A stretch of DNA of 45,267 nt from CAZOHN01 sp964579325 (GCA_964579325.1 CAZOHN010000006.1:1-45267); one strand, 5' to 3'; positions 17,274 through 26,014 are shown, numbered from the stretch's first letter. Numbers and translations are program-made. Notes: generated from the letters alone by a model not told the origin.

Positions 17274-18105
17274 CGCTTCGGTAGGCAAGACGTTCCTCCG
17301 CAAGGCGCCGCTTCTCGGCGCGCATCATGATCCAGCCCGCCAGCACCACCCCGAGTCCCACGACGAGGACCGTGAGTGTCGCAAGGGCGTTCACATCGGG
17401 CGTCACCCCCAGTTTTACCTTCGACCAGATCACCAGGGGAAGCGTTGTCGCGCCCGGGCCGGTGGTGAAGGAGGTGATGACAACATCGTCCAGCGAGATG
17501 GTGAAGGCCAGGAGCCAGCCCGAGAGGATTGCTGGGAAGGCGTTGGGCAGGGTGATGTCCCACAGAACCTGCCAGGGGCGGGAGCCGAGGTCCATTGCGG
17601 CTTCCTCGATCGCGCGATCGGCCTGGCTGACGCGCGCCTGCACCACCACGGTCACGAAGACCATCGAGAAGGTGATGTGGGCGAGGGTGACGGTCGTGAA
17701 CCCCCGCTGCTCGGGCCAGCCAAGCCACCTTGCGGTCAGGATGAACAGCATCAGGGTCGAGATGCCTGTGATGACTTCGGGCATGACGAGGGGAGCGGTC
17801 GACATCCCGGAGAACAGGGTGCGTCCCCGGAACTTCCGGAACCGCGCCAGCGCGAAACCGGCCATCGTGCCGAGGATCGTCGCGAAGGTCGCCGAGACCA
17901 GCGCGATCTTGAGCGACAGGACCAGCGCCTCGACGATCTGGCGGTTGTTCCACAGCGAGACGTACCAGCGTGTCGAGAACCCGCCCCAGACCGTCGCCAG
18001 CCGCGATCCGTTGAAGGAATAGACGATCATCGACAGGATCGGGATGTAGAAGAAGGCAAACCCGAAGCAGAGCACGGTGATGAGAAAGACGGGCCGCCGT
18101 GTCAT
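17266..18105 (-). CDS. ABC transporter permease (PotC type)
   Basis: 279 residues with six predicted membrane helices and the ABC permease coupling motif E-E-A-A-M-D-L-G-S-R-P-W-Q-V-L-W-D-I-T-L-P at about 177-198. It belongs to the polyamine/opine/2-aminoethylphosphonate type of binding-protein-dependent importers. The ATG overlaps the stop of the other permease gene as ATGA. It pairs with the neighbouring PotB-type permease and PotA-type ATPase. Homology does not fix the substrate, and the operon suggests a cationic or quaternary amine. Confidence 0.92.
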   Translation of the reverse strand: MTRRPVFLITVLCFGFAFFYIPILSMIVYSFNGSRLATVWGGFSTRWYVSLWNNRQIVEALVLSLKIALVSATFATILGTMAGFALARFRKFRGRTLFSGMSTAPLVMPEVITGISTLMLFILTARWLGWPEQRGFTTVTLAHITFSMVFVTVVVQARVSQADRAIEEAAMDLGSRPWQVLWDITLPNAFPAILSGWLLAFTISLDDVVITSFTTGPGATTLPLVIWSKVKLGVTPDVNALATLTVLVVGLGVVLAGWIMMRAEKRRLAEERLAYRSDD

Positions 18106-19037
18106 CGGCTTTCCTCCAGCCCGTCGGCGCGGGCCTGATAGCGGCTCCAGAGCATGGTCGGCCCGACCATCAGGATCAGGAGCGCTACAGCCACCGTCGA
18201 GGCCATCGGCCAGTCGTTCGCCGAGGAGAATTCGTCCGAGATTACCCGCCCGATCATCGGTGACGACGCGCTGCCCACCAGCGTCGGGATCACCAGTTCC
18301 CCGGCCGCCGGGATGAACACCAAAAGCCCACCCGCGACGATGCCCGGGACGGACTGCGGCAAGGTCACGTCGAGGAAGACCCGGAACGGGCGGGAACCGA
18401 GGTCCATCGCCGCCTCGTCGAGTGTCGGGTCGAGCCGCTCGAGCGCGGCGTAGAGCGGCAGGATCATGAAGGGCAGGTAGGTGTAGACCATCACAAGGAC
18501 GACCGCGAAATTGCTGTGCATCATCGGGATCGATGGCACTGCCAAGGCAGAGGGGGCGACGAAGTTCCACGCCTCGGTCAGCGAAGTGTTGAACCAGCTC
18601 GACTTGGCCATGAGACCCATCCACGCGTAGACTCGCAGCAGGAACGAGGTCCAGAACGGCAGGATGACCAGCATCAGCAAGATGTTGCGCCAGCGCCGCG
18701 ACACCCGGGTGAGGCCAAGCGCCATCGGATAGCCGATCAGCAGGCACAAGACCGTGGCCACCGAGGCGTTCACGATCGAGGTGAGGAAAGCCCGGACATA
18801 CAGTGTGTCGGAGAAGAGGCGCGCGTAGCCCTCAACGTTCAGGAGCGGGTTTTCGCCGCCGTAGCCGAAGGGGGGCGAGGTGGGGGTGCGGGTCGCGAGG
18901 CTCATCGCGGTGACGATGAGGAACGGCAGCAGGAACAACACGAGGAGCCACAGGTAGGGGATCGCGATGATCAGGTCCGACCAGCCGCGCCGATGGAACC
19001 AGCGCGACAGGGCGGAGGTGTGCGCGCGGGCCTCCAC
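18102..19037 (-). CDS. ABC transporter permease (PotB type)
   Basis: 311 residues with six predicted helices. The coupling motif D-E-A-A-M-D-L-G-S-R-P-F-R-V-F-L-D-V-T-L-P is near residues 218-240. The N-terminal cytoplasmic tail has R-W-F-H-R-R-G before the first helix, as usual for this family. The start is GTG at 19037, one base after the stop of the ATPase gene. It forms the heterodimeric channel with the PotC-type protein. Confidence 0.92.
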   Translation of the reverse strand: MEARAHTSALSRWFHRRGWSDLIIAIPYLWLLVLFLLPFLIVTAMSLATRTPTSPPFGYGGENPLLNVEGYARLFSDTLYVRAFLTSIVNASVATVLCLLIGYPMALGLTRVSRRWRNILLMLVILPFWTSFLLRVYAWMGLMAKSSWFNTSLTEAWNFVAPSALAVPSIPMMHSNFAVVLVMVYTYLPFMILPLYAALERLDPTLDEAAMDLGSRPFRVFLDVTLPQSVPGIVAGGLLVFIPAAGELVIPTLVGSASSPMIGRVISDEFSSANDWPMASTVAVALLILMVGPTMLWSRYQARADGLEESR

Positions 19038-19038
19038 G

Positions 19039-20133
19039 TCAGACCCTCAGCAGGATCGCCGCGGCCGGGTCGAAGCTGACCCAGACCCTGTCGTACCAGT
19101 CCGGCCGACCCTCGCCGCCCCGCTTCGCGTTGACGGCGTGGACCGACAGGAGTTCCCCCGACGGCAGCATCACCCGGTAAAGGCTGTCCTTCCCGAAATA
19201 GGCGAGGTCCTTGATCTGGCCCTCGACAACGTTTGTTGACTCCGGACGTTCCGGATGGAGTGCAAGCTTTTCGGGGCGGATCGCAAGCGTGACCTTCTCG
19301 CCGGGAATGGCGTGGTCGGTCGCCACCGCAACCGCCTGGCCGAAGGCCGGCACCGCGACCCGAGCGCAGCCTTCCGCGAACGTCTCGACCTCGGCGTCGA
19401 ACTGCGACATCGAGCCGAGGAAGTTGGCGACGAAACGCGATGCCGGGTGCTCGTAGACCTCCGCGGGCGGGCCGACCTGCTGCACCGCACCCTGGTCCAT
19501 CACTGCGATCCGGTCGGCGAGCGTCATTGCCTCCTCCTGGTCATGGGTGACGACGATGAAGGTGACGCCCGTCCGCTCCTGGATACTCATCAGTTCGAAC
19601 TGGGTGTGCTCGCGCAGCTTCTTGTCCAGTGCGGCAAGCGGCTCGTCGAGCAGCAGGAGCTTGGGCTGCCGCGCAAGGGCTCGTGCCAGCGCGACGCGCT
19701 GGCGCTGACCCCCCGAGATCTGGTGCGGCTTGCGTTCGGCGAAGGGTGTGAGTTGCACGAGCTCGAGCATCGCGCGCACCCGATCTCTGCGCTCGGCCCT
19801 GGTCATCTTCTCGTGCTTGAGGCCGTAGCCGACATTCCGTTCGACGGTCATGTGCGGAAAGAGCGCGTAGCTCTGGAACATCATGTGGACCGGCCGGTCC
19901 CATGGTGCCACCCCGGTCATGTCTTGGCCGTCCAGGAAGATGCGTCCGGCTGTCGGTTCCTCGAACCCGGCCAGCATCCGCAGGAGTGTAGTCTTTCCGC
20001 AGCCCGAGCCGCCGAGGAGGGCAAATATCTCGCCCTTCTCGATCTCGAGGCTGACGTTGCGGACCGCCTGGAAACTGCCGAAACTCTTCGAGACGCCGTC
20101 GATCCGCAGGAACGGCCCCGCAGCTTCAGGCAC
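19039..20133 (-). CDS. ABC transporter ATP-binding protein (PotA type)
   Basis: 364 residues. All nucleotide-binding motifs are present: Walker A G-G-S-G-C-G-K-T-T (about 41-49), Q-loop in M-M-F-Q-S-Y-A-L-F-P-H, signature I-S-G-G-Q-R-Q-R-V, Walker B L-L-L-L-D-E-P, and the H-loop in V-V-T-H-D-Q-E-E-A. A C-terminal TOBE regulatory domain (about 285-360) is typical of PotA and CysA-like ATPases. The start is GTG, two bases after the stop of the binding-protein gene. It energises the importer made with the two permeases. Confidence 0.94.
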   Translation of the reverse strand: MPEAAGPFLRIDGVSKSFGSFQAVRNVSLEIEKGEIFALLGGSGCGKTTLLRMLAGFEEPTAGRIFLDGQDMTGVAPWDRPVHMMFQSYALFPHMTVERNVGYGLKHEKMTRAERRDRVRAMLELVQLTPFAERKPHQISGGQRQRVALARALARQPKLLLLDEPLAALDKKLREHTQFELMSIQERTGVTFIVVTHDQEEAMTLADRIAVMDQGAVQQVGPPAEVYEHPASRFVANFLGSMSQFDAEVETFAEGCARVAVPAFGQAVAVATDHAIPGEKVTLAIRPEKLALHPERPESTNVVEGQIKDLAYFGKDSLYRVMLPSGELLSVHAVNAKRGGEGRPDWYDRVWVSFDPAAAILLRV

Positions 20134-20135
20134 GA

Positions 20136-21242
20136 TCAGCCGCCCGCCTTGATCTGGGTCCAGATGCGGGTGATTTCGCGGTCCTGTTCTTCGGTCTGTG
20201 TCCGTGGCGTGTAGAGACGTGCCATCGTCTCGGCATCGGGATAGACGGCCGGGTCGGACGCGATCGAGGGATCGACCAAGGCTGTCGCGGCGGCGTTCGC
20301 GTTGGCGTAGCCCGTGTAGTCGGTGCAGGCGGCGATGACTTCAGGGCGCAGGAGATAGTCGATGAAGGCATGCGCCGGGTCGACATTCGCGGCATCGGTC
20401 GGGATGCACCAGGTATCGAACCAGGCCGGGGAGCCCGTCTTCGGCACGAAGTAGGCGAGGTCGACCTCCAGCCCGGCCTCGGCCGCACGGGCCTTGGCCA
20501 CGCCGTAGTCACCCGACCAGTTGTTCGCCACGCAGATGTCGCCTGTGGGCAGTGTATTGAGGTAGTTTCCGTTGTCGAAGGTCGCGACGTAGGGCCGGAT
20601 CGCCGCAAGTGCTTCTGCCATCTTCGCATACTCGGCCGGGCCGGCGGTGTTCGGGTCGAGACCGAGGTAGCTCAGCACCATGAACCCGAGGTCGGTCGGG
20701 CTGTCGAGCAGCGAGATCCCGCAATCCGCCAGCTTGGCCGCGTTTTCCGGGTTGAGAAGCGTTCCGAGGTCCGCGAGATCGGCATCGCCGATCCGCTCGC
20801 GCACCATCTCGACGTTCCAGGTGAAGCCGACCGAGCCCCACATGTACGGCACCCCGTACTGGTTGCCGGGGTCGAAGCCTGCCAGGACATCGAGGATCGC
20901 CGGATCGAGATTGCTCCAGTTCGGCAGCTTGGCCCGATCGACCTTCTGGTAGACGCCCGCAGTGATGAAACGCTCCAAGCTCAGGCCTGCCATCAGGACG
21001 ACGTCGTAGCCCGAAGATCCCGCAAGCAACTTGGCCTGCATCTCCTCCGCCGAGGCGTAGAGGTCGTAGACCACCCTGATCCCGGTCTCGGCCTCGAAAT
21101 CGGCAATGGTCGTCTCACCGATGTAGTCCGCCCAGTTGTAGACGTTGACGCGGCCAGACTGCGCCCAGGAGGGTTGGACATAGGGGGCGGCGACGACGGT
21201 GGCACCAAGTCCGGCAAGGGTGCCTCGGCGGGTCAGTCTCAT
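20136..21242 (-). CDS. Periplasmic solute-binding protein (PotD/PotF type)
   Basis: 368 residues. The N-terminus M-R-L-T-R-R-G-T-L-A-G-L-G-A-T-V-V-A-A-P resembles a twin-arginine-type signal, cut near A-Q-S (about 28). The mature part starts V-N-V-Y-N-W-A-D-Y-I, the characteristic opening of spermidine/putrescine-type binding proteins, and holds aromatic and acidic residues (for example W-G-S-V-G-F-T-W-N and W-F-D-T-W-C) suited to cationic ligands. CAGGGAG precedes the ATG. The gene follows the first Rieske gene with a 39-bp gap, the widest inside the operon, so a secondary promoter is possible. The ligand is unknown; a quaternary or methylated amine is inferred from context. Confidence 0.92.
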   Translation of the reverse strand: MRLTRRGTLAGLGATVVAAPYVQPSWAQSGRVNVYNWADYIGETTIADFEAETGIRVVYDLYASAEEMQAKLLAGSSGYDVVLMAGLSLERFITAGVYQKVDRAKLPNWSNLDPAILDVLAGFDPGNQYGVPYMWGSVGFTWNVEMVRERIGDADLADLGTLLNPENAAKLADCGISLLDSPTDLGFMVLSYLGLDPNTAGPAEYAKMAEALAAIRPYVATFDNGNYLNTLPTGDICVANNWSGDYGVAKARAAEAGLEVDLAYFVPKTGSPAWFDTWCIPTDAANVDPAHAFIDYLLRPEVIAACTDYTGYANANAAATALVDPSIASDPAVYPDAETMARLYTPRTQTEEQDREITRIWTQIKAGG

Positions 21243-21281
21243 GGCGGTCTCCCTGGATACCTGTTCTCGTTGTGCGAAAGC

Positions 21282-22496
21282 CTATTCTGGCCTCGCCGAC
21301 TGGCAAAGCATTTCGTCATTCAGCCGGGCGATCTCGGTTTCCGGCGGCGCATCGGAGAGCGTCAGGACCGGCATGAGGTCTCGCAGGGCGTCATGATGCA
21401 ACCTGAGGCCGTATTCGAGATCGGACAGGTGGAAGCCCTCGAAGGCGGAGGACTTCATCGACTCGTTCGACCAGATCGAAAGCTGGCGGTCCTCGACCGA
21501 TGTTTCGCGGTCGATCCGGTAGGCAAGATAGCGGGCGGCGCGTGCTGCGCGGCTTTCGTCGCGATGGCGGTAGATCCTGCCCCTCAGGCGGGTCAGGGTC
21601 GGTGCCAGGGGCAGGTCCTGGTAGAACTGAATGCTCTCGGGCGTCATCGCGAAGACGATGTTGGGAAAGATCCCGTAGTAGGTCCACGCCTGTGACAAAT
21701 GCGGCGGCAGGTCCTGTCTCGGCGACGAGATGCGGACATAATTGCGGACAGACCAACCCTTGCCCGGCGCATCACCGAACCAGCCGATCGAGAAGGTCAG
21801 CCCGTCGGGCAGGAAGATGTCGCGGTAGGTGCGGCCGTAGAGGTCCTGCAGCCCGGGATGTGCCAGAGGAACGTGATAGCCTTCGTTGTCGACGTCCCGG
21901 ACCGATTTCCAGTTCACTTCGAGTTCGCTCGTCCAGTCCTGGGACGCAGGAAGCGCCTCGTCGAACTTGTAGGCGGCAAAATCGTCGCTGAAACGCGCGA
22001 GGAGTTTCGCCACGGGAGGCTGGGGTCCCGGTGTGAAGCGCAGGAAGATGAAGCCGTGGAAGATCTCCAGCTCGACCGGCTTCAAGCCGAAGGCGGCACG
22101 GTCGAGGTCGCCGAAAGTCGAGGGCTGTGCTGCGCCGCGAAGCGATCCGTCCAGGTTGTAGACCCAGCCATGGAACGGGCAGACGATCGCCCCTTTGCAG
22201 GTGCCCCGCTCGCCGTCGACGACCCGGGCACCGCGATGGCGGCAGAGGTTGTGAAAGGCTCGGACGGTTCCGTCCGCGCCCCGCATGACCACTGCACGCT
22301 CGCCAAGAAGGTCGAACGACAGCCAGTCGCCCACTGCAGGCAGGTCGCTGACATGGCCCGCGACCTGCCAGTGTGTGAGGAACAGCCGTTCCCGCTCCAG
22401 CGCGAAAAGGGCATCGGAGCGATAGCTCCAGCCCGGCAAACCGCTGCGGTCCCAGTCGTTTGGGACGGGGAGGCTCGCGTAGGGCAGTTTCGTCAT
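21282..22496 (-). CDS. Rieske non-haem iron oxygenase, alpha subunit (first)
   Basis: 404 residues. The Rieske [2Fe-2S] ligands are Cys85-R-H87 and C106-P-F-H109. The catalytic mononuclear iron site is visible at D-V-D-N-E-G-Y-H-V-P-L-A-H (His208, His213), with the bridging acidic residue in the same segment. The size and SRPBCC-like C-terminal domain fit ring-hydroxylating or N-demethylating alpha subunits. The ATG overlaps the stop of the second Rieske gene as ATGA. No ferredoxin reductase is in the operon, so electrons must come from elsewhere. Oxidative N-demethylation of a betaine, as in the glycine-betaine, carnitine and stachydrine oxygenases, is a plausible role. Confidence 0.9.
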   Translation of the reverse strand: MTKLPYASLPVPNDWDRSGLPGWSYRSDALFALERERLFLTHWQVAGHVSDLPAVGDWLSFDLLGERAVVMRGADGTVRAFHNLCRHRGARVVDGERGTCKGAIVCPFHGWVYNLDGSLRGAAQPSTFGDLDRAAFGLKPVELEIFHGFIFLRFTPGPQPPVAKLLARFSDDFAAYKFDEALPASQDWTSELEVNWKSVRDVDNEGYHVPLAHPGLQDLYGRTYRDIFLPDGLTFSIGWFGDAPGKGWSVRNYVRISSPRQDLPPHLSQAWTYYGIFPNIVFAMTPESIQFYQDLPLAPTLTRLRGRIYRHRDESRAARAARYLAYRIDRETSVEDRQLSIWSNESMKSSAFEGFHLSDLEYGLRLHHDALRDLMPVLTLSDAPPETEIARLNDEMLCQSARPE

Positions 22497-23635
22497 GGCG
22501 TCGTCTCCATTTCGGCCAGCAACCACGAATGAAACCGATGGATCTCGTATTCTTCGGGCATCAGGCGGGCGCGGGTGAAGGCGGGGGATGCCATCCCGCG
22601 CTGGTTCATTTCGGACGCCATTGCGTCCTGGTCGAGTACGGTCCGCGCGAAGGACGCGATCTCGGCAGCGTCGAAACCGGGCTGGTCGAGCGTCTCGGGC
22701 GGAAAATGCCACTCGGCAATCAGTCGGGTTTCCGCAGGCGAGAGCGGCACCAGGCGGACCGAGCGGACGTGGTCGACATGCGCCACGACATAGGCGGACG
22801 GCCAGAGCGTGAGGAAGGCATATCCTGCCTCCCTTTCTGCGATCGTCAGACCCGGGAAGACCGGACCGCAGGCACCGCCGTCCGGTGTCCAGCTCTCCGC
22901 GCCGGGTCGGAGATTCCGTGCAGGACCGTCGGAAGGCGTCCAGTCCACTGCCTCGGATGCGGCCATGACGCCCTTTGCGTATATCGGCACCATGTCGCAG
23001 AGTTCCGGGTGGATGCCGGGGCAGTGCAGGCACTCGGAGTAGTTTTCCCAGAAGGTCTTCCAGTTGCACGCCACGACCGCCTCATGCCGGAAGCCGGTCA
23101 CAAGCCCGTCCATCGGCCAGTTGTCCAGCGTGGCGAGCGGAACGTCCGCCCCGAGGCCGGGAGGATCAGCGGCCATCGAAAGAAACACGAAGCCTGCCCA
23201 AAGGCGGATCGTCAGCGGAACCAGGCCATGGTTCTCTTGGCGGAAGTCGGCGGCGGGGATCGCGTGCGCCGTCGAGACGAGCCGCCCGTCGGAGGCAGCA
23301 TAGGCCCAGGCGTGGTAGGGGCAGATGACGAGCATGCCGAACGGCTCCACTTCGGCCCGACAAAGCTCCGATCCGCGATGGCGGCACGAGTTGTGGAATG
23401 CGGAAAGCTCGCCATTCGCTGTCCGGCACAGGATGACCTCGGCCGCACCCACACGGGCCCGTCGCATGGTGCCCGGCGCGATGTCCGCCAGCCGACCGAC
23501 CATGATCCACTGGCGGGCGAACAGGGTAGCCATCTCGCGGTCGAACCAGTCGCGCCCTAGATAGGCAGCGCGGGGCAGACCCTCTGGACAATGATCAAGA
23601 CGCGGTGACGGCGGGTGTCGGTCCATGTCCGTCAT
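22493..23635 (-). CDS. Rieske non-haem iron oxygenase, alpha subunit (second)
   Basis: 380 residues. Rieske ligands are Cys84-R-H86 and C105-P-Y-H108. The iron-site segment N-W-K-T-F-W-E-N-Y-S-E-C-L-H-C-P-G-I-H-P-E-L (His204, His209) closely resembles the glycine-betaine-monooxygenase (GbcA) group. It is the first gene of the nine-gene operon, transcribed away from the BetI-like regulator. An ATG nine bases downstream (at 23626) is an alternative start. Two different Rieske alpha subunits side by side could act on successive steps or form a mixed trimer; the sequence does not decide. Confidence 0.9.
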   Translation of the reverse strand: MTDMDRHPPSPRLDHCPEGLPRAAYLGRDWFDREMATLFARQWIMVGRLADIAPGTMRRARVGAAEVILCRTANGELSAFHNSCRHRGSELCRAEVEPFGMLVICPYHAWAYAASDGRLVSTAHAIPAADFRQENHGLVPLTIRLWAGFVFLSMAADPPGLGADVPLATLDNWPMDGLVTGFRHEAVVACNWKTFWENYSECLHCPGIHPELCDMVPIYAKGVMAASEAVDWTPSDGPARNLRPGAESWTPDGGACGPVFPGLTIAEREAGYAFLTLWPSAYVVAHVDHVRSVRLVPLSPAETRLIAEWHFPPETLDQPGFDAAEIASFARTVLDQDAMASEMNQRGMASPAFTRARLMPEEYEIHRFHSWLLAEMETTP

Positions 23636-23828
23636 GGTCGCTCGCCCATGCGGAATTGGACCTGCGCCCAGCGGATCGTCGCGTTCGGAGGGTCCAGAGG
23701 CGGGGCCGTCGGGGCACTAGAACACCTGGAGCCGCGCCGGAGCGTCAATTCGGCTGTCGTGTGTGCGTGGCATTGCCGGCCAGTCATGGGCTATCCGGTT
23801 GGGATGCGGTGCCCGATCGTGCCACTCC

Positions 23829-23850
23829 ATTGATTGAGCTGTCAATCAAT
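23829..23850. promoter_or_regulatory. Perfect palindromic operator, BetI-like
   Basis: ATTGATTGA (23829-23837) and TCAATCAAT (23842-23850) form a perfect 9-bp inverted repeat around GCTG. It sits between the Rieske operon and the divergent BetI-like regulator and resembles published BetI sites (TTGATTGA/TCAATCAA half-sites). It is the obvious site for repression of both directions. Confidence 0.8.
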
Positions 23851-23915
23851 GTATCGCCATTGCCCCTCCGAAACCTTGCGGTAGAACGGTCGCGTCGACA
23901 TTGCAGGGGGCGGGA

Positions 23916-24620
23916 TTGACCAAGTCAGAAGGCACCGAGCCCAACCGACCGCCGCGCACGATGAGCCGCGAGAAGCGGCGCCGGCAGATCATCGAGGCAA
24001 CCATCGAAACGCTGGCCTCCCGGGGCTATTCCCGCACGACCCTGACGGAAGTGGCGCGGACGGCGGGACTTTCGCACGGGCTCGTGCTCTTCCACTTCGA
24101 GACCAAGGAGAAGTTGCTTGCCGAAACTCTCGCCTATCTGGCCGAGGAGTATCGGCGGAACTGGACCGCCGCGCTGGAAGTAGTGCGCGATGACCCTGCC
24201 GATCAACTTGCGGCGTTGATCGAAGCCGACTTCCATCCCTCGGTCTGCGCCCCGTCGCGCCTTGCGGCCTGGTGCAGTTTCTGGGGCGAAGCGCAAAGCC
24301 GTCCCTTGTATCAGGCGACTTGCGGCGAGAAAGACGCCGACTACACCGCCGCGCTCGAAGAGATCTGTGCAAGGCTGTCGGCGGCCGGCAGATACGGCCG
24401 CGACCCAATCCACATCGCCCGGATCATTCGCGTGACGATCGAGGGGGTCTGGCTCGACATGATGACCATGGCGACCCCATATTCTCGGGACGAGGCGCTG
24501 GAGACCGTTCGAGTTTGTGTGGCGCTTTGCTTTCCGGATCACTTCGGCCCGGGTGGCGGTCCAGTTGGCGGCCTTGGTGGCGGCTTGGGTGGCGCGTCGG
24601 GTCCGCAGGGCAGAGGCTGA
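23916..24620 (+). CDS. BetI-like TetR-family transcriptional regulator
   Basis: 234 residues. The N-terminal helix-turn-helix (about 16-62) has R-R-R-Q-I-I-E-A-T-I-E-T-L-A, then T-L-T-E-V-A-R-T-A-G-L-S-H-G-L-V-L-F-H-F, very like BetI regulators of choline/betaine genes. The C-terminal domain follows the BetI pattern (W-C-S-F-W-G-E-A, I-I-R-V-T-I-E-G-V-W-L-D). I chose TTG at 23916 because GGGGGCGGGA precedes it; an ATG at 23961 lacks a ribosome binding site. A glycine-rich tail of about 25 residues (G-G-L-G-G-G-L-G-G) ends the protein, which is odd for the family. It probably represses the divergent nine-gene operon through the palindrome at 23829-23850. Confidence 0.88.
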   Translation: MTKSEGTEPNRPPRTMSREKRRRQIIEATIETLASRGYSRTTLTEVARTAGLSHGLVLFHFETKEKLLAETLAYLAEEYRRNWTAALEVVRDDPADQLAALIEADFHPSVCAPSRLAAWCSFWGEAQSRPLYQATCGEKDADYTAALEEICARLSAAGRYGRDPIHIARIIRVTIEGVWLDMMTMATPYSRDEALETVRVCVALCFPDHFGPGGGPVGGLGGGLGGASGPQGRG

Positions 24621-25305
24621 GCGGGCGGACTTGGGAAAACCACGAAGCCTGGTCCCGCAGTTTCAGATGAACATCCAGACCACAAGGGTGATTATCATTG
24701 CAAGCTCTAGGCGCGGAAGCGACGAGATCGCGTCGAGGATGCAGCAGGACGGGCGCATGGCATCCGTCCGCGTCAGCAATTCTGAGGCCGGCGGCGGCAT
24801 GTCCGTGCTTTTGTCCATGTGGTTGGTATCGGTCACTTTCGCCTTGATCCCTTCGATCCGTGCAGGACGACCGCACAGCCACCGGCGTGCAGCCACTGCG
24901 CGGCGACCTGCCGGCCGCGTCACGAGCGCTGTTTCACGCTCCGGTCGGGCGCCAGTGTGGCGCAGAAAAGGCGTTGCAGACCAGTGAGTTCGCCAGCACC
25001 AGCTGGGTTGGAGCCCTATCGTGGCAACAATTCCTCCGACCGCACCGGGCATTCCTGTCCGAAAGGTCAGGTTTGCATTCGGCGTCGTTTCCTGGGGCGG
25101 GAGAGTTTACCAATTTCGGGATGTCTCGAATTGTGGCAAGGCCGCGCAAGCTACTGTCCACGCTTGGAAGACACTGTGTCCAGCCCGGCCCCAAGCACCT
25201 GTCGCTGGCGTCGGCGCGACTTCGCAGCGTGTGATGCTGCAATGCAGAAACGCCTTGCGGCAACCTGGAAAACCGTGTTCTGCTCCGCTCCGTAAGGTGG
25301 GGACC
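24621..25305. other. Gene-poor interval between the TetR and ParA-like genes
   Basis: 685 bp without a confident gene. The only candidate is a small minus-strand frame (24663-24818), listed separately. The sequence is less GC-biased than its surroundings. No tRNA, transposase or clear inverted repeat is visible. A parS-like site near the ParA-like gene was looked for by eye and not found. Confidence 0.5.
24663..24818 (-). CDS. Possible small membrane protein
   Basis: 51 residues starting at ATG 24818. The N-terminal two thirds are polar, and the C-terminus (L-E-L-A-M-I-I-T-L-V-V-W-M-F-I) would make a single tail-anchored membrane helix. There is no good ribosome binding site and no recognised family. 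The frame stays open upstream without clear coding character. The well-formed hydrophobic C-terminus is the only support. Confidence 0.3.
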   Translation of the reverse strand: MDKSTDMPPPASELLTRTDAMRPSCCILDAISSLPRLELAMIITLVVWMFI

Positions 25306-25935
25306 ATGGGACATGTGATCTGCATCGCCCAGCAGAAGGGCGGATCAGGAAAGACGACGCTGGCTGCAAATCTGGCCGTTGCGTTCCGTCGGGCCGGGCA
25401 GTCTGTCGCGCTTCTCGACACCGATCCGCAAGGGTCCCTTGGTCGCTGGTTCATGATGCGGCGCGAGCGCGGGACGTCCGACATGGAGTTCTCGACTGCC
25501 AGCGCCTGGGGCGTGAGCTACGAATGCGAGAAACTCCGGCGCCAGCATGACTGGGTGATCATCGACACACCGCCGAAGGCCGACGCCGATCTTCGCCCGG
25601 CGCTGCGCGAGGCCGACCTCGTGATCGTGCCCGTCGCGATGAGCCAGGTCGATGTCTGGGCGACCGAAGGCGTACTCGACCTTGCTCGGCGGGAGGGACG
25701 GTCGGTCATGGTGGTGATGAACCGCGCCCGGCCGGGCACCCGGCTCGAAGGCACGATCTTGACCGCACTCGATGCCTTCGAAGCGCTGCGCGCCCGAACC
25801 TCGATCGGCAACCGCGTGGTCTATGCCGAAATGCTTGGGCTGGGTTGCGGTGCCGTCGAGCGCGGCAAGGGGCCGTGGACCGCAGAGATCGCAGCGCTCG
25901 CCGACGAGATCGCTGCCGCCCTTTCCGAAGGATGA
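25306..25935 (+). CDS. Orphan ParA-family ATPase
   Basis: 209 residues. The deviant Walker A motif K-G-G-S-G-K-T-T (residues 11-18) has the signature lysine of the ParA/MinD family. L-L-D-T-D-P-Q-G-S is the A' motif and V-I-I-D-T-P-P the Walker B. AAGGTGGGG precedes the ATG. There is no ParB gene or N-terminal helix-turn-helix, so this is an orphan ParA that more likely positions a protein cluster or organelle than segregates this locus. An in-frame extension upstream lacks coding character. Confidence 0.92.
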   Translation: MGHVICIAQQKGGSGKTTLAANLAVAFRRAGQSVALLDTDPQGSLGRWFMMRRERGTSDMEFSTASAWGVSYECEKLRRQHDWVIIDTPPKADADLRPALREADLVIVPVAMSQVDVWATEGVLDLARREGRSVMVVMNRARPGTRLEGTILTALDAFEALRARTSIGNRVVYAEMLGLGCGAVERGKGPWTAEIAALADEIAAALSEG

Positions 25936-26014
25936 CGGCGCATTCCAAGCAGCCGACGGCCCTAACCACAGGTGTGCACCCTGCAAAGAAGGCGCGGGAC
26001 CCTAAAGGGAAACA

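Noticed and set aside
20370..21695. Plus-strand open frame of 441 codons
   Set aside because: Antisense to the solute-binding protein and first Rieske gene; no domain motifs.
25021..25305. In-frame N-terminal extension of the ParA-like protein
   Set aside because: The extension lacks coding character, and the ATG at 25306 has a good ribosome binding site and gives the canonical ParA N-terminus.
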